A DNA stretch of 41,843 nucleotides from Synergistaceae bacterium (GCA_018436595.1 JAHDLC010000050.1:1-41843), one strand, 5' to 3'. Shown: positions 1 to 9,299, counted from the first letter of the stretch. The notes: a model not told the origin generated them from the letters alone. A program made the numbers and translations.

Positions 1-88
1 AAATGAAAAGCCGGCTCCTTGTACGCCGCGCTGCAGCAATGCAGCCCATGGCGTCGGGTTCTGCCGGTCAGTCGGAATGATACCTGAT

Positions 89-117
89 AAAGTAGCATAA
101 GCACGGTATATTTTCAA
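89..117 (-). promoter_or_regulatory. Possible leftward promoter at the window edge
   Basis: Read on the minus strand there is a TTGAAA box, a 17-nt spacer, and a TACTTT box preceded by TG at the extended -10 position. It would drive a gene lying beyond the left edge. Positions 1-180 otherwise show no convincing coding sequence in any frame. The -10 is weak, so this is tentative. Confidence 0.3.
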
Positions 118-190
118 CACCGCCGCGTGTGCCTTCTCTTCTCCGCTCACGGCGCCTGTTTCGGAAAGAGTTTTTCCGCCTCCCCCGAAG

Positions 191-223
191 AAAAAAACCC
201 GGAAGAAATAATCTTCCGGGTTT
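191..223 (-). terminator. Intrinsic terminator after speD
   Basis: An 8-bp stem (CCCGGAAG/CTTCCGGG, 198-220) has a 7-nt loop and is flanked by A-runs and T-runs on both sides, so it could work in either direction. It begins a few bases beyond the speD stop codon. Confidence 0.85.
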
Positions 224-228
224 TTCCG

Positions 229-639
229 TCAGTTTCCGTTGCGCCTGAGCACTTCCTGCCACGTGACAAAGGAGTGGTAATATTCCATATCTCCATCGTC
301 GAGGCCTCTTGTGATTTCAGTTATGTGGGTCTGCTTGGCCCCTATCTGTTCAAGGACATAATCGACTGCCACCTGGGGTTTGCTTTCTTCGCCGCACGTG
401 TAAATATCCAGGGCCATATACCCCACTTCGGGCCAGGTATGGATTGAGAGATGAGATTCGCTGATCACCACGACGCCGCTCACGCCATCGGGGGGGAAAC
501 GGTGAAATGAAACCGACCAGACTTGCGTATTCGCCCTTTTCGCCGCTTCCACGAGAATCTCCTGCAGCCTGTCAACCTGAGAAATGACAGGGCCGCACCC
601 TGAAGCTTCCACTATGAAATGAAACCCTTTTGGTGACAT
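229..639 (-). CDS. speD: S-adenosylmethionine decarboxylase proenzyme
   Basis: Decarboxylates S-adenosylmethionine to supply the aminopropyl donor for spermidine synthesis in the cytosol. The 136-residue protein matches the short bacterial class that self-cleaves to make a pyruvoyl cofactor. The cleavage motif SESHLSIHTWPE is at 60-71; by family analogy Ser62 becomes the pyruvoyl group, His67 aids processing and Cys82 is the catalytic acid. I chose the ATG at 639 because GAGGAGG lies just upstream and the first residues fit the family; a longer in-frame reading to 705 has no ribosome site. No speE lies nearby. The gene follows a long leader with an internal terminator, so expression may be attenuated. 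Confidence 0.95.
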   Translation of the reverse strand: MSPKGFHFIVEASGCGPVISQVDRLQEILVEAAKRANTQVWSVSFHRFPPDGVSGVVVISESHLSIHTWPEVGYMALDIYTCGEESKPQVAVDYVLEQIGAKQTHITEITRGLDDGDMEYYHSFVTWQEVLRRNGN

Positions 640-680
640 TTTTTTCCTCCTCTTCCAGGCAGATATTTTCCCAAGGGAAG

Positions 681-714
681 AAAAAAGGCCGCCCGATAAT
701 CTCACCGGCCGGCC
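681..714 (-). terminator. Terminator inside the speD leader (possible attenuator)
   Basis: On the minus strand a GC-rich hairpin (687-714, about 10 pairs with one mismatch) is followed directly by six T. It lies between the candidate promoter near 850 and the speD start at 639, leaving about 45 nt from U-tract to start codon with no evident promoter in between. That arrangement fits a conditional terminator. It could instead simply end upstream transcription, with an unseen speD promoter closer in. Confidence 0.65.
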
Positions 715-844
715 CGATCATCATAACAATGACGGGAATTCCGCCATTCAATATTCTTCCGCTTCCGCCCGTTTTTTCAAATTGCTCCGGAGATATAGGC
801 CGGAACTGAGCTCTCCAAGGCAGTCCATTTCAAATTCCGGAGGA

Positions 845-853
845 ATTATATCA
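845..853 (-). promoter_or_regulatory. Extended -10 promoter for the speD leader
   Basis: The minus strand reads TGATATAAT, a perfect extended -10. No good -35 lies 16-18 nt upstream. The inferred start near 838 gives a leader of about 200 nt before speD. Positions 640-985 hold this promoter, the leader and its terminator but no convincing gene; an 8-codon reading frame (MAEFPSLL) ends just before the terminator hairpin. Confidence 0.5.
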
Positions 854-985
854 TAAATGGACCAGGAGGAAAGGTTCCGGCTTTCCCCCAATACAGCCCT
901 GGCATGGCAAAAGCATCATTGAACCTGTCTGAACGGTCTTTCTTTCTCATTGAGAAAATCTATATTCTACATGTTTCTTTGTCCT

Positions 986-1061
<76 letters not shown>

Positions 1062-1078
1062 TTACGCGCAACGGGAGT

Positions 1079-1107
1079 ATTATAAGGAGCCCAACCGATT
1101 CTGTCAA
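1079..1107 (-). promoter_or_regulatory. Consensus promoter of tRNA-Ala
   Basis: Minus strand TTGACA, 17-nt spacer, TATAAT: a perfect match to the housekeeping consensus, ending 17 nt before the tRNA 5' end. The start region contains CGTTGCGCG, also found at the tRNA-Leu promoter. Confidence 0.92.
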
Positions 1108-1126
1108 CCCGATTGGAAGAAAAAAA

Positions 1127-2230
1127 TCAGCCTGCCAGTGACTGCCCTTTTTTCTCTATCCCCTCAAGCAGAAGGATATAGGCTTTTTCAAAGGCATCCA
1201 GCCCATCTTTGAGCAGCTTCCCCGTCACCTCGTCGAGGGAGATGCCGAGGACTTCAAGCTCATCGAGCCTGCGTTTCATTCCTTCCCTGTCCGAATCTGC
1301 CGTCAGGCTGACCGATCCCGCTGCAAGAAATGCCTCGAGAGTGGCTGGAGGGATCGTGTTGACCGTATGGGGGCCGATGAGGGAATCCACGTAGAGGGTC
1401 GGGGAGTAGTCCGGATTCTTTGTGCCCGTGCTTGCCCAGAGAGGCCTTTGAACCTGGGCTCCCTTTTCCGCAAGGACGGTCCAGCGGGGGCCGGAAAAGA
1501 GGGACTCAAAGTCCATGTAGGCTGCCCGTGCATTGTCCACGGCGATTTTGCCGGCGAGGGCCGCCCCGCTGTTTCCTGATGGGAGGAGCTTGTCCACCGC
1601 TGTGTCGACACGGCTGACGAAAAGAGAAGCCACGGAGGCAATTCCGGAAATCGGATTTCCATCGGACACCCGGTCTTCAAGGCCGGATATGAACGCCTCC
1701 GCCACTTGCCTGTACTGCTCTCCCGAAAAAATAAGCGTAGCGTTCACGTTGATGCCCAGGGCGATACACCGGCGAATTGCCTTCATGCCCTCAGGAGTCG
1801 CCGGAATCTTGATCATGACGTTTTTCTTCCCCGTAAGCCGGGCAAGGGTCTCCGCCTCCGATACGGTTCCTTCCGCATCGTGGGCTAGAAGAGGGCTGAC
1901 TTCAAGACTCACGAAACCATCCCTGCCGCCGCTCCGGCTATAGATCGGGAAGAACCGTTCTGCCGCCTCACGGACATCGGCAACGGTCAGTGACGTATAA
2001 ATTTCTTCCCTTTTCTTTCCCTGCCGGACCATGGACAGAATGTCCCCATCGTAATCGGAAGTCTTCCCGATGGCATTCTCGAAAATGGAGGGATTTGTCG
2101 TCACTCCACGAACACCATCTTCAATCATTTTGTCCAGCTTGCCGGACCGGAGAAGGTCTCTGCTGAGGAAGTCGCACCAAATGCTCTGCCCGAGAGCAAG
2201 CGCCCTGTAAATGGTATTATCCTGTGTCAT
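1127..2230 (-). CDS. tal: Transaldolase
   Basis: Transfers a dihydroxyacetone unit between sugar phosphates in the non-oxidative pentose phosphate pathway. At 367 residues it has the length of the long bacterial Tal class rather than the roughly 215-residue short class. The N-terminal signature GVTTNPSIF is at 42-50. The Schiff-base lysine is Lys141 in the strand KNVMIKIPATPEG, and the following NVNATLIFS segment is typical of the family. The ATG at 2230 is preceded by AGGAGAGG. It lies downstream of the small membrane protein gene with a 76-nt gap and no terminator, so co-transcription is possible. No transketolase gene is in view. Confidence 0.95.
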   Translation of the reverse strand: MTQDNTIYRALALGQSIWCDFLSRDLLRSGKLDKMIEDGVRGVTTNPSIFENAIGKTSDYDGDILSMVRQGKKREEIYTSLTVADVREAAERFFPIYSRSGGRDGFVSLEVSPLLAHDAEGTVSEAETLARLTGKKNVMIKIPATPEGMKAIRRCIALGINVNATLIFSGEQYRQVAEAFISGLEDRVSDGNPISGIASVASLFVSRVDTAVDKLLPSGNSGAALAGKIAVDNARAAYMDFESLFSGPRWTVLAEKGAQVQRPLWASTGTKNPDYSPTLYVDSLIGPHTVNTIPPATLEAFLAAGSVSLTADSDREGMKRRLDELEVLGISLDEVTGKLLKDGLDAFEKAYILLLEGIEKKGQSLAG

Positions 2231-2306
2231 CTTGAAAAAGTCCTCTCCTCTTCAGATGTGAACCTGAATCACTTCGCGGATGCCGCCGCCCTTGGAAGGG
2301 AATATA

Positions 2307-2747
2307 TTAACGGGATCCGGTGCCCGTTGAAACAGGAAGTTCCGGTCTGTATTCCGCGGCAGCAGCACGAAGGTCTGCTTCCGTGGCTTCGGGAAAAAAT
2401 GCCCTCCATCCCCTGTCCTTCAGAGGAAACAAAACACCGGTCCCTTTTGCCGCAGGCATGAGGATCATTTCTTCCATTTCGCTCCAGGGGAGAATGTCAG
2501 TCCTTCCCTTACCCCAGAAGAGGGTTTGCCTGACAAACCCCTTCTCGGAAAGGGTAACTTTTTTGTCGTATCCGGCCACGTAAACGCAGGCGGAACCTAC
2601 CAGGAGGTAAGGAACAAAGTCCGACAGCCCGCCGCCCCCCGTGAGGAGGCGGCGAAGGCCGTCGGAAAGAAGGAAGAAACCGGTCAGCAGACCTACACCC
2701 CTCATCCACCGCGGAAAAGGAAGTCCGCTTCCGGAAAAGACCCTCAT
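2307..2747 (-). CDS. Small membrane protein, possible bacterial PH-like domain
   Basis: I do not recognise a named family. The protein has two likely membrane segments in its first 65 residues, then a soluble strand-rich part (KKVTLSEKGF, followed by a tryptophan-containing segment) that resembles bacterial PH-like domains, then a low-complexity tail. It follows the nhaC-type gene directly: a TTG at 2756 overlaps the nhaC stop codon, while the ATG at 2747 used here is 5 nt past it. Neither has a strong ribosome site, so translational coupling is likely. An accessory role for the antiporter is speculation from position alone. Confidence 0.7.
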   Translation of the reverse strand: MRVFSGSGLPFPRWMRGVGLLTGFFLLSDGLRRLLTGGGGLSDFVPYLLVGSACVYVAGYDKKVTLSEKGFVRQTLFWGKGRTDILPWSEMEEMILMPAAKGTGVLFPLKDRGWRAFFPEATEADLRAAAAEYRPELPVSTGTGSR

Positions 2748-2752
2748 TTCGC

Positions 2753-4309
2753 TCAATCTGCGGTGACCTCTCCGGTCTCGTGCTTATCAACCCAGGGGAT
2801 TCCGATTCCCAGCCTGGTCATGAGAAGAGCCACGAGAGGGTTGATATAGTTGAGGAAGGCATAGGGAAGGTATGACAGGGTCGGTACGCCAAGAACGCCG
2901 CTGTTGTACGCTCCGCATGTATTCCAGGGGACGAGGACGGATGTGAGCGTTCCGGAATCCTCAAGGGATCGGGAAAGAAGTTTCGGATCCAGCCCCTTGC
3001 CGTCTTTTCGGAAATCTTCAAAGGCAGGCCGGAACATCCTCCCAGGCATGACCAGGGCAAGATACTGGTCCCCGAGGAACATGTTGGTGAAAACGCAGGA
3101 GGAAATAACCGCCCCCACAAGACCGAACACGGACTTCACCTTCGCCATGAGCCTTTCAAGGAGCACCTCGAGGAAGCCGCAGGTCTCCATGATGCCGCCC
3201 AGCACAAGGGCTACCAGGATGAGGGCCACCGTTTCGAGCATACCCGTCAGGCCGCCCCTGGCAAGAAGGTCGTTCAGCATGGAGGCCACTTCCTTTACGG
3301 TCTCGAAGTTCTCCGGCTGGAAAACGACCGCCCCCTTGAGGAGTTCATTCACCGCTCCTATGTCGGCGGATTCGGCAACCTGGCTGATAAGGCCCGGGGT
3401 ATAGCCGGAATGAAGAGCTCCCAGCACATCGCCCAGTCCTACTCCCTGAAAGAGGGACATGCCTGCGGCAAGCAGCATTCCTGCGGTTATCCCCGGCAGG
3501 GCGGGGACTTTCAGCGCCGCAAGAAGAAGAACGAGAAGGGGCGGCAGGAATCCGATCTTGGAAATGGCAAATTCTGACGACATCATCTGCTGGATGACCG
3601 ATATGCGGGAACTATCGAGCTCGGCTCCGCTGTAGCTTCCGCCCATATACACGGCTATTCCGGCCACTATCAGTAGCGTGGGGCCGGTTGTCCACAGCAT
3701 GGCCCTGATGTGGCTGAAAAGGTCGCTTCCGGCCACTGCGGGGGCAAGATTCGTGGTATCAGACAGGGGTGACATCTTGTCGCCGAAATAGGCCCCGGAG
3801 ATGACGAATCCTGCGGTTACAGGGGCAGGGACGCCGAGCCCCGCACCTATTCCCATGAGGGCGATGCCCACGGTGCCGCTTGTGCTCCATGAGCTGCCCG
3901 TGGAAAGGGACACGATCGAGCAGATGAGAAGCGACGCCAGGAGGAAATACTGGGGAGAAAGGAGGTTCAGGCCGTAATAGATGAGGGTGGGAACGACTCC
4001 GCTCTGGATCCAGGCCCCGATGAGGCCTCCGATGGTCATGAGGATCAGGACGGCCTGGAGGGCAACGGTAATGCCGTTGATCATGCCTTCTTCAACATCG
4101 CGCCACTTTTTGCCGATAAAAAACACTCCGACAATGGCGGTGAAGACTGCCGCTATGAAAAGAGGCACATGAGCCGACAGAGCCAGTCCGAAAGTGGCGC
4201 CTGACTCGAAATGGATGTCCAGAACTCCGTAGCTGATGATAAGGGCATCGACAACAAGAACAAAGAGGGCTTCGCCGAAGCTGGGTTTTCTTCCCCTTTC
4301 AAGCTCCAT
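2753..4309 (-). CDS. nhaC: NhaC-family Na+/H+ antiporter
   Basis: Integral inner-membrane secondary transporter, 518 residues, about eleven or twelve hydrophobic segments throughout. The strongly conserved NhaC segment GDKMSPLSDTTNLAP occurs near 176-190, and a Ser/Thr-rich stretch (STGSSWSTSGT) near 136-146 is also typical. NhaC relatives exchange Na+ for H+, or malate/lactate as in MleN, so the exact substrate cannot be fixed. The ATG at 4309 was chosen because the -10 box TATAAT overlaps the next upstream in-frame ATG, and AAGGATG lies about 10 nt before 4309. A clear promoter and the terminator of the preceding operon isolate this as a new transcription unit. Confidence 0.9.
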   Translation of the reverse strand: MELERGRKPSFGEALFVLVVDALIISYGVLDIHFESGATFGLALSAHVPLFIAAVFTAIVGVFFIGKKWRDVEEGMINGITVALQAVLILMTIGGLIGAWIQSGVVPTLIYYGLNLLSPQYFLLASLLICSIVSLSTGSSWSTSGTVGIALMGIGAGLGVPAPVTAGFVISGAYFGDKMSPLSDTTNLAPAVAGSDLFSHIRAMLWTTGPTLLIVAGIAVYMGGSYSGAELDSSRISVIQQMMSSEFAISKIGFLPPLLVLLLAALKVPALPGITAGMLLAAGMSLFQGVGLGDVLGALHSGYTPGLISQVAESADIGAVNELLKGAVVFQPENFETVKEVASMLNDLLARGGLTGMLETVALILVALVLGGIMETCGFLEVLLERLMAKVKSVFGLVGAVISSCVFTNMFLGDQYLALVMPGRMFRPAFEDFRKDGKGLDPKLLSRSLEDSGTLTSVLVPWNTCGAYNSGVLGVPTLSYLPYAFLNYINPLVALLMTRLGIGIPWVDKHETGEVTAD

Positions 4310-4367
4310 GTATATCCATCCTTTCTGTTTCCGCGATTTTTCCGCCTTCGTTTCAGGGCGTTTTCTC

Positions 4368-4396
4368 ATTATAAAGAGAGAAATTTCATCTGTCCA
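4368..4396 (-). promoter_or_regulatory. Promoter of the nhaC unit
   Basis: Minus strand TGGACA, 17-nt spacer, TATAAT, eleven of twelve consensus bases. The inferred transcript starts near 4361, which rules out start codons of nhaC upstream of 4309. Confidence 0.88.
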
Positions 4397-4421
4397 TAAA
4401 TTACACTGTTCATGGAGAAAG

Positions 4422-4449
4422 AAAAAAGGGTGCAGCATAAGCCGCACCC
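4422..4449 (-). terminator. Terminator of the ctsR-clpC operon
   Basis: A 9-bp stem (GGGTGCGGC/GCTGCACCC, one G-U) with a TTAT loop is followed by TTTTTT on the minus strand, 16 nt past the parvulin stop codon. Confidence 0.9.
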
Positions 4450-4465
4450 CGGAAACAGCCTGGAA

Positions 4466-5314
4466 TCAGTGCAAGGGGGTATTCCCGAGAGCAGCTGGTC
4501 TCAAGATCACGGGGAACCGTTTCCGGAGAGAAGCGGCCTCTCCCGAGAGGACTGTCTTTTGAAGGTCAGAGGCTACCAGTTTTTTTGCTTCAGCAAAGGA
4601 GAGAGAACGGCCCTCACTTCGTTCCATCACCTCGAAAATGTAGAATCCGGCGCCTGCTTCCACGGGCCCGAGGACAGTATTGAGCGGGGCGGAGAATACG
4701 AGCCTGTCAAGACTTTCAGGGAGGGTCCCTTCTTCTACCCACCCCGTTTCGCTTCCCGACGCGGATGAGGCTGAATCCTCACTGAGGCGCCCGGCGACGG
4801 AATAGAAATCTTCCCCGGAAAGAAGGGCAAGAAGGGCCGATCTTCCTTTTTCTCCGGAGGTGACAAAAATATGCCTGATCCTGGCGCTTCCTTTGCGGAC
4901 ATATTTTTGCCGGTTCTTTTCATACGCAGCTTTCAGTTCATTGTCACCGAAGGTCAGCCGGGGTTCGAGCGAGGCGATATAGGCATTTGCCAGGAGGTTG
5001 ACCTGGTTCCAGCGCAACTGGGCGGCTATTTTCGGGTCAATGTGGAGTCCCTTGAGAACAGCCCCCCTGGAAAAGAGAAGAGCTGTGGATACTCTCTCGA
5101 GGAAGTCCGCTCGTTCCTCTTCGGTCATTTCTTTTAATCGGAGCGCCGCAAGGGCATCGTTTCCACCAAGTTCCAGGCTGAGCAGATATAAAATCTCATC
5201 CCCGGAAACCTTGTCATCTCCCACTGTAAGGACGGCCTCTTCAGAACCTGCCGCGGGAAGGGCCGCCAGGAGAGAGAGAACAACAAGAAGCCAGAAGACG
5301 GATCGGCATTTCAT
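4466..5314 (-). CDS. Exported parvulin-type peptidyl-prolyl isomerase
   Basis: Probable periplasmic foldase of the SurA/PrsA/PpiC group, 282 residues. A Sec signal peptide covers about residues 1-23 with AAG before the mature part; no lipobox cysteine is seen, so it is likely soluble rather than a lipoprotein. A helical N-terminal segment (25-135) of the SurA_N kind precedes the parvulin domain (about 140-240), which begins ARIRHIFV and contains the expected GWVEEGTLP and glycine-rich turns. GGAGGT precedes the ATG. It lies 15 nt after the SDH-type protease gene and is the last gene of the ctsR operon, suggesting a link between cytosolic stress control and envelope folding. Confidence 0.88.
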   Translation of the reverse strand: MKCRSVFWLLVVLSLLAALPAAGSEEAVLTVGDDKVSGDEILYLLSLELGGNDALAALRLKEMTEEERADFLERVSTALLFSRGAVLKGLHIDPKIAAQLRWNQVNLLANAYIASLEPRLTFGDNELKAAYEKNRQKYVRKGSARIRHIFVTSGEKGRSALLALLSGEDFYSVAGRLSEDSASSASGSETGWVEEGTLPESLDRLVFSAPLNTVLGPVEAGAGFYIFEVMERSEGRSLSFAEAKKLVASDLQKTVLSGEAASLRKRFPVILRPAALGNTPLH

Positions 5315-5329
5315 GGCAGAACCTCCATT

Positions 5330-6175
5330 TCAGTAGATGTCCCTGGGGGAATGGGCGGAGGGGCGGCCGGGGTAGGGCACCGGTATATATTGAACCGAAG
5401 GCCGTGCGGAGGTGGATTGAGGATACAGGCTCATCAGGTTGCAGAAGGAATCCTGATCGTTCGGCACCACAGGCAGACCGAGATCAGCCGCTTCGTCCAC
5501 GGTGATCGGGTAATCATGGGTCCACCGGCCCTCGGTGAGGATCTTCGCCAGTTCCATTCCCTTTTTCTCGCCGAGGCGCTCGGATATCAGTTCATACACA
5601 AGGTCCCGCGTCTGCCGGAGGGCTTTCCCGCTCACGTCAGCGAGAATCAGGGTCTCGTCGTCCACGTCGTTTACTGCCTTGCTTTCCACCGCTTTCAGGA
5701 TGGAGGCTGCCGGATACTTGCCGATCTGCGGATCCACCGGTCCAAGAACAGCGTGCCTGTCCATCAGAATCTCGTCCGCCGCGAGGGCGATGAGGGTGCC
5801 CCCCGACATGGCATAATGGGGTACGACCACCGTCACTTTCGACGGATGCCGCTTCAGAGCCCTGGCAATCTGTTCAGCCGCCAGGAGGAGACCGCCGGGG
5901 GTGTGGATGATGAGGTCGATGGGCGTATCGTCGGAGGTAAGCCGTATCGCCCTCAGCACTTCCTCGGAGTCCTCTATGTTGATGAAATTCCTGGAAAACA
6001 TGCCGAGGAATCCCATGGTTTCCTGGCGATGGATCAGGGTGATGATCCGTGTTCCCCGCCTCTTTTCACAGTTCCTGATGGCGGTCACCCTGCGCCACTG
6101 GATCAGCTGCTGCTTCATCTGGGGAAACACGATGAAAAAAAGGAGAAACAACATCCAGAGTGATGAACCGTCCAT
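5330..6175 (-). CDS. Membrane-anchored SDH-family Clp-fold serine protease
   Basis: A 281-residue protein of the SDH_sah group (Clp/crotonase fold, Ser-Asp-His catalysis). An N-terminal hydrophobic segment (about 5-20) anchors it. The conserved HTPGG is at 91-95, the probable nucleophile Ser124 is in MSGG (123-126), and a His141/Asp148 region (HAVLGPVDPQ) supplies the remaining expected polar residues. The tail of about 45 residues is Pro/Ser-rich. AAGGAGG precedes the ATG. It sits 39 nt after clpC and 15 nt before the parvulin gene without a terminator, so it is co-transcribed with both. Partnership with the ClpC unfoldase is possible but not shown. Confidence 0.88.
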   Translation of the reverse strand: MDGSSLWMLFLLFFIVFPQMKQQLIQWRRVTAIRNCEKRRGTRIITLIHRQETMGFLGMFSRNFINIEDSEEVLRAIRLTSDDTPIDLIIHTPGGLLLAAEQIARALKRHPSKVTVVVPHYAMSGGTLIALAADEILMDRHAVLGPVDPQIGKYPAASILKAVESKAVNDVDDETLILADVSGKALRQTRDLVYELISERLGEKKGMELAKILTEGRWTHDYPITVDEAADLGLPVVPNDQDSFCNLMSLYPQSTSARPSVQYIPVPYPGRPSAHSPRDIY

Positions 6176-6214
6176 GGGATGCCTCCTTCCGCCCGAAGGG
6201 GAAAAGTGGGGTTC

Positions 6215-8707
6215 CTATTTTGAAACCGTTTCGGCCAGGTCGTTTTTCTGTCCCGCGACAGAGCGAAATCTCACTTCATCTCCATCAAGAAACGCTTCGA
6301 TGCTCTTTTCCCGTGTGCTTCCCTTTCCGAGGAGGAAGTCAGCCAGCCTATCCTCGATATGGGTCTGGATTGTCCTCCGGAGAGGCCGGGCCCCGAACTT
6401 CGGCTGATATCCCTTGTCAAGGAGAAAAGACCGCACATCGTCGCCAACCGACAGGACGATGTCCCTGGAGGCAAGCCTGGAGACAACTTCTTCAAGCATG
6501 ATGCTTACGATGGATATCATGTTCTCCCTGTTCAGCGGCCGGAAGACGATCATTTCATCGAGACGGTTGATGAACTCGGGCCGAAATGTCCTGTTCACCT
6601 CATCCATTATCGCGGCCTTGAGCCTGCTCCAGTCGAAGGGGTCTTTCTCGTCTCCCCCGGAAAACCCGAGAGTCGACCCCCTGGCCGCCTCCCTGGCCCC
6701 GACGTTGCTGGTCATGAGGATGACCGTGTTCCGGAAATCCACAGTTCTCCCCTGACCGTCCGTCAGCCGTCCGTCTTCCAGAATCTGGAGCAGTATGTTG
6801 AATATGTCGGGATGGGCCTTTTCGATTTCGTCGAAAAGCACCACCGAGTAGGGTCTCCGCCGGACCGCTTCCGTGAGCTTGCCTCCCTCTTCGTAGCCAA
6901 CGTATCCCGGGGGGGCGCCGATGAGTTTGGAAACTTCGTGTTTTTCCATGAATTCGCTCATGTCAAGACGGATCATGGTATCCTGCGAACCGAAGAGAAA
7001 CTCGGCCAGCCGCCTGGCAAGTTCCGTCTTGCCCACTCCGGTGGGCCCCAGGAGAAGGAAGCTGCCGATGGGCCGCCTGGGGTCTTTGAGGCCGCTCCTG
7101 GCACGCCGTATGGCCCTGGCGACGGAAACCACAGCTTCATTCTGGCCGATGAGCCGCTTCTCAATCTCCTCTTCCATTCGGAGGAGCCGCTCCGATTCCT
7201 CTCCCGTAAGCTGGAAAACCGGTATTCCGGTCCACTCGGCCACCACGTCGGCAATATCCTCACCCGTTACCACAGGCTGGTAGGAGTTTCTCCGGGACCG
7301 CCACTTCCGCCGCTCTTCCTCAAGATCCTCCGAAAGCTTCCTTTCATCATCCCTGAGCCGGGCAGCCTTTTCAAACTCCTGGGAATCAACGGCAGCTTCC
7401 TTTTCCCTCCTGATCTCCTCGAGTTTCTTCTCCATCTCTTTCAGGGATTCAGGGGTCTCCATGGCATTGATCCTTGCCCTGGCGGCCGCCTCGTCGATGA
7501 GATCTATCCCCTTGTCCGGAAGATGACGGTCGGTGATGTACCGGGCGGAAAGCCGTGCGGCAGCCTCAAGGGCATCGTCCTGTATCTTCGCCCTGTGATG
7601 GGATTCATACCGGTCACGAAGGCCTTCAAGGATAAGAATGGAGTCGTCAACGCTCGGTTCCTGGACATGAACGGGCTGAAAACGTCGCTCAAGGGCGGCG
7701 TCCTTTTCGATATGCTTCCGGTATTCGTCCAGCGTAGTGGCCCCGATGACCTGAAACTCTCCCCGGGAAAGACTTGGCTTGAGAATGTTGGCGGCATCAA
7801 CGGCCCCTTCTGCCCCTCCCGCTCCGACAATGGTGTGGATCTCGTCGATGAAGAGGATGACGTCCCTGGCCTCGGACAGTTCCTTCACCAGTTTTCTCAT
7901 GCGCTCCTCGAACTCTCCGCGGTACTTGGTTCCTGCCACAAGGTTCCCCATGTTGAGCTGCATGACCTTTTTGTCTTTGAGAATCTCCGGTATGTCCCCG
8001 TCGGAAATTTTCTGGGCAAGCCCTTCCACGATGGCCGTCTTGCCCACTCCCGGGTCACCGATCAGCACCGGGTTGTTTTTCGTCCTTCTCGATAGGATCT
8101 GGATTATCCTCCGGATCTCCTTGACTCTTCCGATCACGGGATCGAGTTCGCCGTTCCTGCTCTTTTCGCTCAGGTCGAGAGCAAGCTGATCCAGGGTCGG
8201 CGTCTTCGTCCGGCCCTTTTTGCGGCCTGTCTCCGCCGGCGGCTCCGTTCCCCGGTCTCCGTCACTGTCGGCTCCGCCGAGAAACCGCTGGACTTCCCTG
8301 ACAACCTGGGCGTGGTCGACGCCTACGGACTGGAGCATCTGGGCCGCCATGCCCTCCCCTTCAGCGAGGATACCCAGAAGGATATGCTCCGTTCCGACAT
8401 AATTGACTCCCATGTTCCGGGCTTCCCGGATGGAAAGATCCAGCACCCGTTTCGCTCTCGGGCTGAGGGGAAGATCCACCGGCTTGAGGATGGGATGGGA
8501 TTTGCCGACCGACTCCTCGATACGGAGTCTCATCTCGTGAAGATTGATCCCGAGGGATTCCATGGACTGCACCGCAGCACCTTCCCCTTCGGCAAGTATG
8601 CCGAGAAGGATGTGCTCCGTTCCGATAACGTCGTGCCCGAGGCGAAGAGCTTCCCTGTGGGCAAGCTGGACTACTTTTTTTCCCCTCTCAGTGAAAAACT
8701 GCCACAT
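6215..8707 (-). CDS. clpC: ATP-dependent unfoldase ClpC
   Basis: AAA+ Hsp100 unfoldase that feeds substrates to ClpP, 830 residues, the usual ClpC length. Two Clp-N repeats occupy about 5-140. The first AAA domain has Walker A GDPGVGKT (217-224) and Walker B FIDEIH. A UVR-type coiled segment at about 425-470 marks ClpC rather than ClpB. The second AAA domain has Walker A GPTGVGKT (554-561), Walker [10 protein letters not shown] and a C-terminal Clp-D2 region. It begins 47 nt after ctsR, with an AAGGATG ribosome site. No clpP is in the window; the next gene encodes a different Clp-fold protease. Transcription is probably repressed by CtsR through the upstream operator. Confidence 0.97.
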   Translation of the reverse strand: MWQFFTERGKKVVQLAHREALRLGHDVIGTEHILLGILAEGEGAAVQSMESLGINLHEMRLRIEESVGKSHPILKPVDLPLSPRAKRVLDLSIREARNMGVNYVGTEHILLGILAEGEGMAAQMLQSVGVDHAQVVREVQRFLGGADSDGDRGTEPPAETGRKKGRTKTPTLDQLALDLSEKSRNGELDPVIGRVKEIRRIIQILSRRTKNNPVLIGDPGVGKTAIVEGLAQKISDGDIPEILKDKKVMQLNMGNLVAGTKYRGEFEERMRKLVKELSEARDVILFIDEIHTIVGAGGAEGAVDAANILKPSLSRGEFQVIGATTLDEYRKHIEKDAALERRFQPVHVQEPSVDDSILILEGLRDRYESHHRAKIQDDALEAAARLSARYITDRHLPDKGIDLIDEAAARARINAMETPESLKEMEKKLEEIRREKEAAVDSQEFEKAARLRDDERKLSEDLEEERRKWRSRRNSYQPVVTGEDIADVVAEWTGIPVFQLTGEESERLLRMEEEIEKRLIGQNEAVVSVARAIRRARSGLKDPRRPIGSFLLLGPTGVGKTELARRLAEFLFGSQDTMIRLDMSEFMEKHEVSKLIGAPPGYVGYEEGGKLTEAVRRRPYSVVLFDEIEKAHPDIFNILLQILEDGRLTDGQGRTVDFRNTVILMTSNVGAREAARGSTLGFSGGDEKDPFDWSRLKAAIMDEVNRTFRPEFINRLDEMIVFRPLNRENMISIVSIMLEEVVSRLASRDIVLSVGDDVRSFLLDKGYQPKFGARPLRRTIQTHIEDRLADFLLGKGSTREKSIEAFLDGDEVRFRSVAGQKNDLAETVSK

Positions 8708-8754
8708 GATTCATCATCCTTTGTCTCTCCCGGTCAGGGAGTCTCTCCTTTGGT

Positions 8755-9234
8755 TCACGCCAGGGCCAGGCTCCGGAGCATTCTCTTCAGAAGCTCTGCC
8801 TGTATGGCGTTCCTTTTGTAGGGCGACACGTCGAATTCCGAACTCCCGAGCTCGTCGGCGTGCCGGAGGGCGACCTCGATAAGGATCCGCTCCCGGGAAT
8901 CGATCATGCCCCGTTCCTGGAGCGATGTCAGGAGGCGCTTTGCCTCCTGGTCGGTAACGGCATCCCCCACTATTTCTTCTATATGGTTGATTCTTTCCTC
9001 CGGAATATCGTAACAGAGCCTGAATATCCGGATATATCCATGGCCGCCTCTCTGGCTTTCCACGATATAGCCTCGCTCGGGGGTAAAACGGCTTCTGAGG
9101 ACGTAGTTGATCTGGCTGGGCACACATCCGAAGATTTCGGCCAGCTCCTTTCTCCGGAGCGACACGGCCTGTTCGTCCATCTCGGAAAAAAGGTTGTTGA
9201 TATAGTTTTCAATGACTCTCGTCAGACTCGCCAT
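8755..9234 (-). CDS. ctsR: Transcriptional repressor CtsR
   Basis: Heat-shock repressor of clp genes, 159 residues. The N-terminal winged HTH includes QINYVLRSRF, and the conserved DNA-contacting glycine loop is present as RGGHGYIRI near 63-71 (usually GGGGYIRI, so one glycine is replaced by histidine). A helical C-terminal dimer region follows. GGAGGG precedes the ATG. A probable CtsR box overlaps the promoter, implying autoregulation. In Bacillus the gene is followed by mcsA and mcsB, whose arginine kinase inactivates CtsR; here clpC follows directly, so another inactivation route must be used, or the kinase is encoded elsewhere. Confidence 0.93.
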   Translation of the reverse strand: MASLTRVIENYINNLFSEMDEQAVSLRRKELAEIFGCVPSQINYVLRSRFTPERGYIVESQRGGHGYIRIFRLCYDIPEERINHIEEIVGDAVTDQEAKRLLTSLQERGMIDSRERILIEVALRHADELGSSEFDVSPYKRNAIQAELLKRMLRSLALA

Positions 9235-9270
9235 GGCACTTCCCTCCAGACGTAAAATTTCCCGATGATT

Positions 9271-9299
9271 ATTCTACGCCATTGGTCAGCATTAGTCAA
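9271..9299 (-). promoter_or_regulatory. Promoter of the ctsR-clpC operon
   Basis: Minus strand TTGACT, 17-nt spacer, TAGAAT. The ctsR start is 37 nt beyond the -10, with a standard ribosome site between. Confidence 0.9.

Noticed and set aside
127-447. Plus-strand frame opposite speD
   Set aside because: No ribosome site, crosses the speD terminator and lies antisense to conserved speD residues.
6359-8095. Long open frame on the plus strand opposite clpC (578 codons)
   Set aside because: It is antisense to the highly conserved clpC, has no ribosome site and no recognisable domain; GC-rich codon bias produces such shadows.
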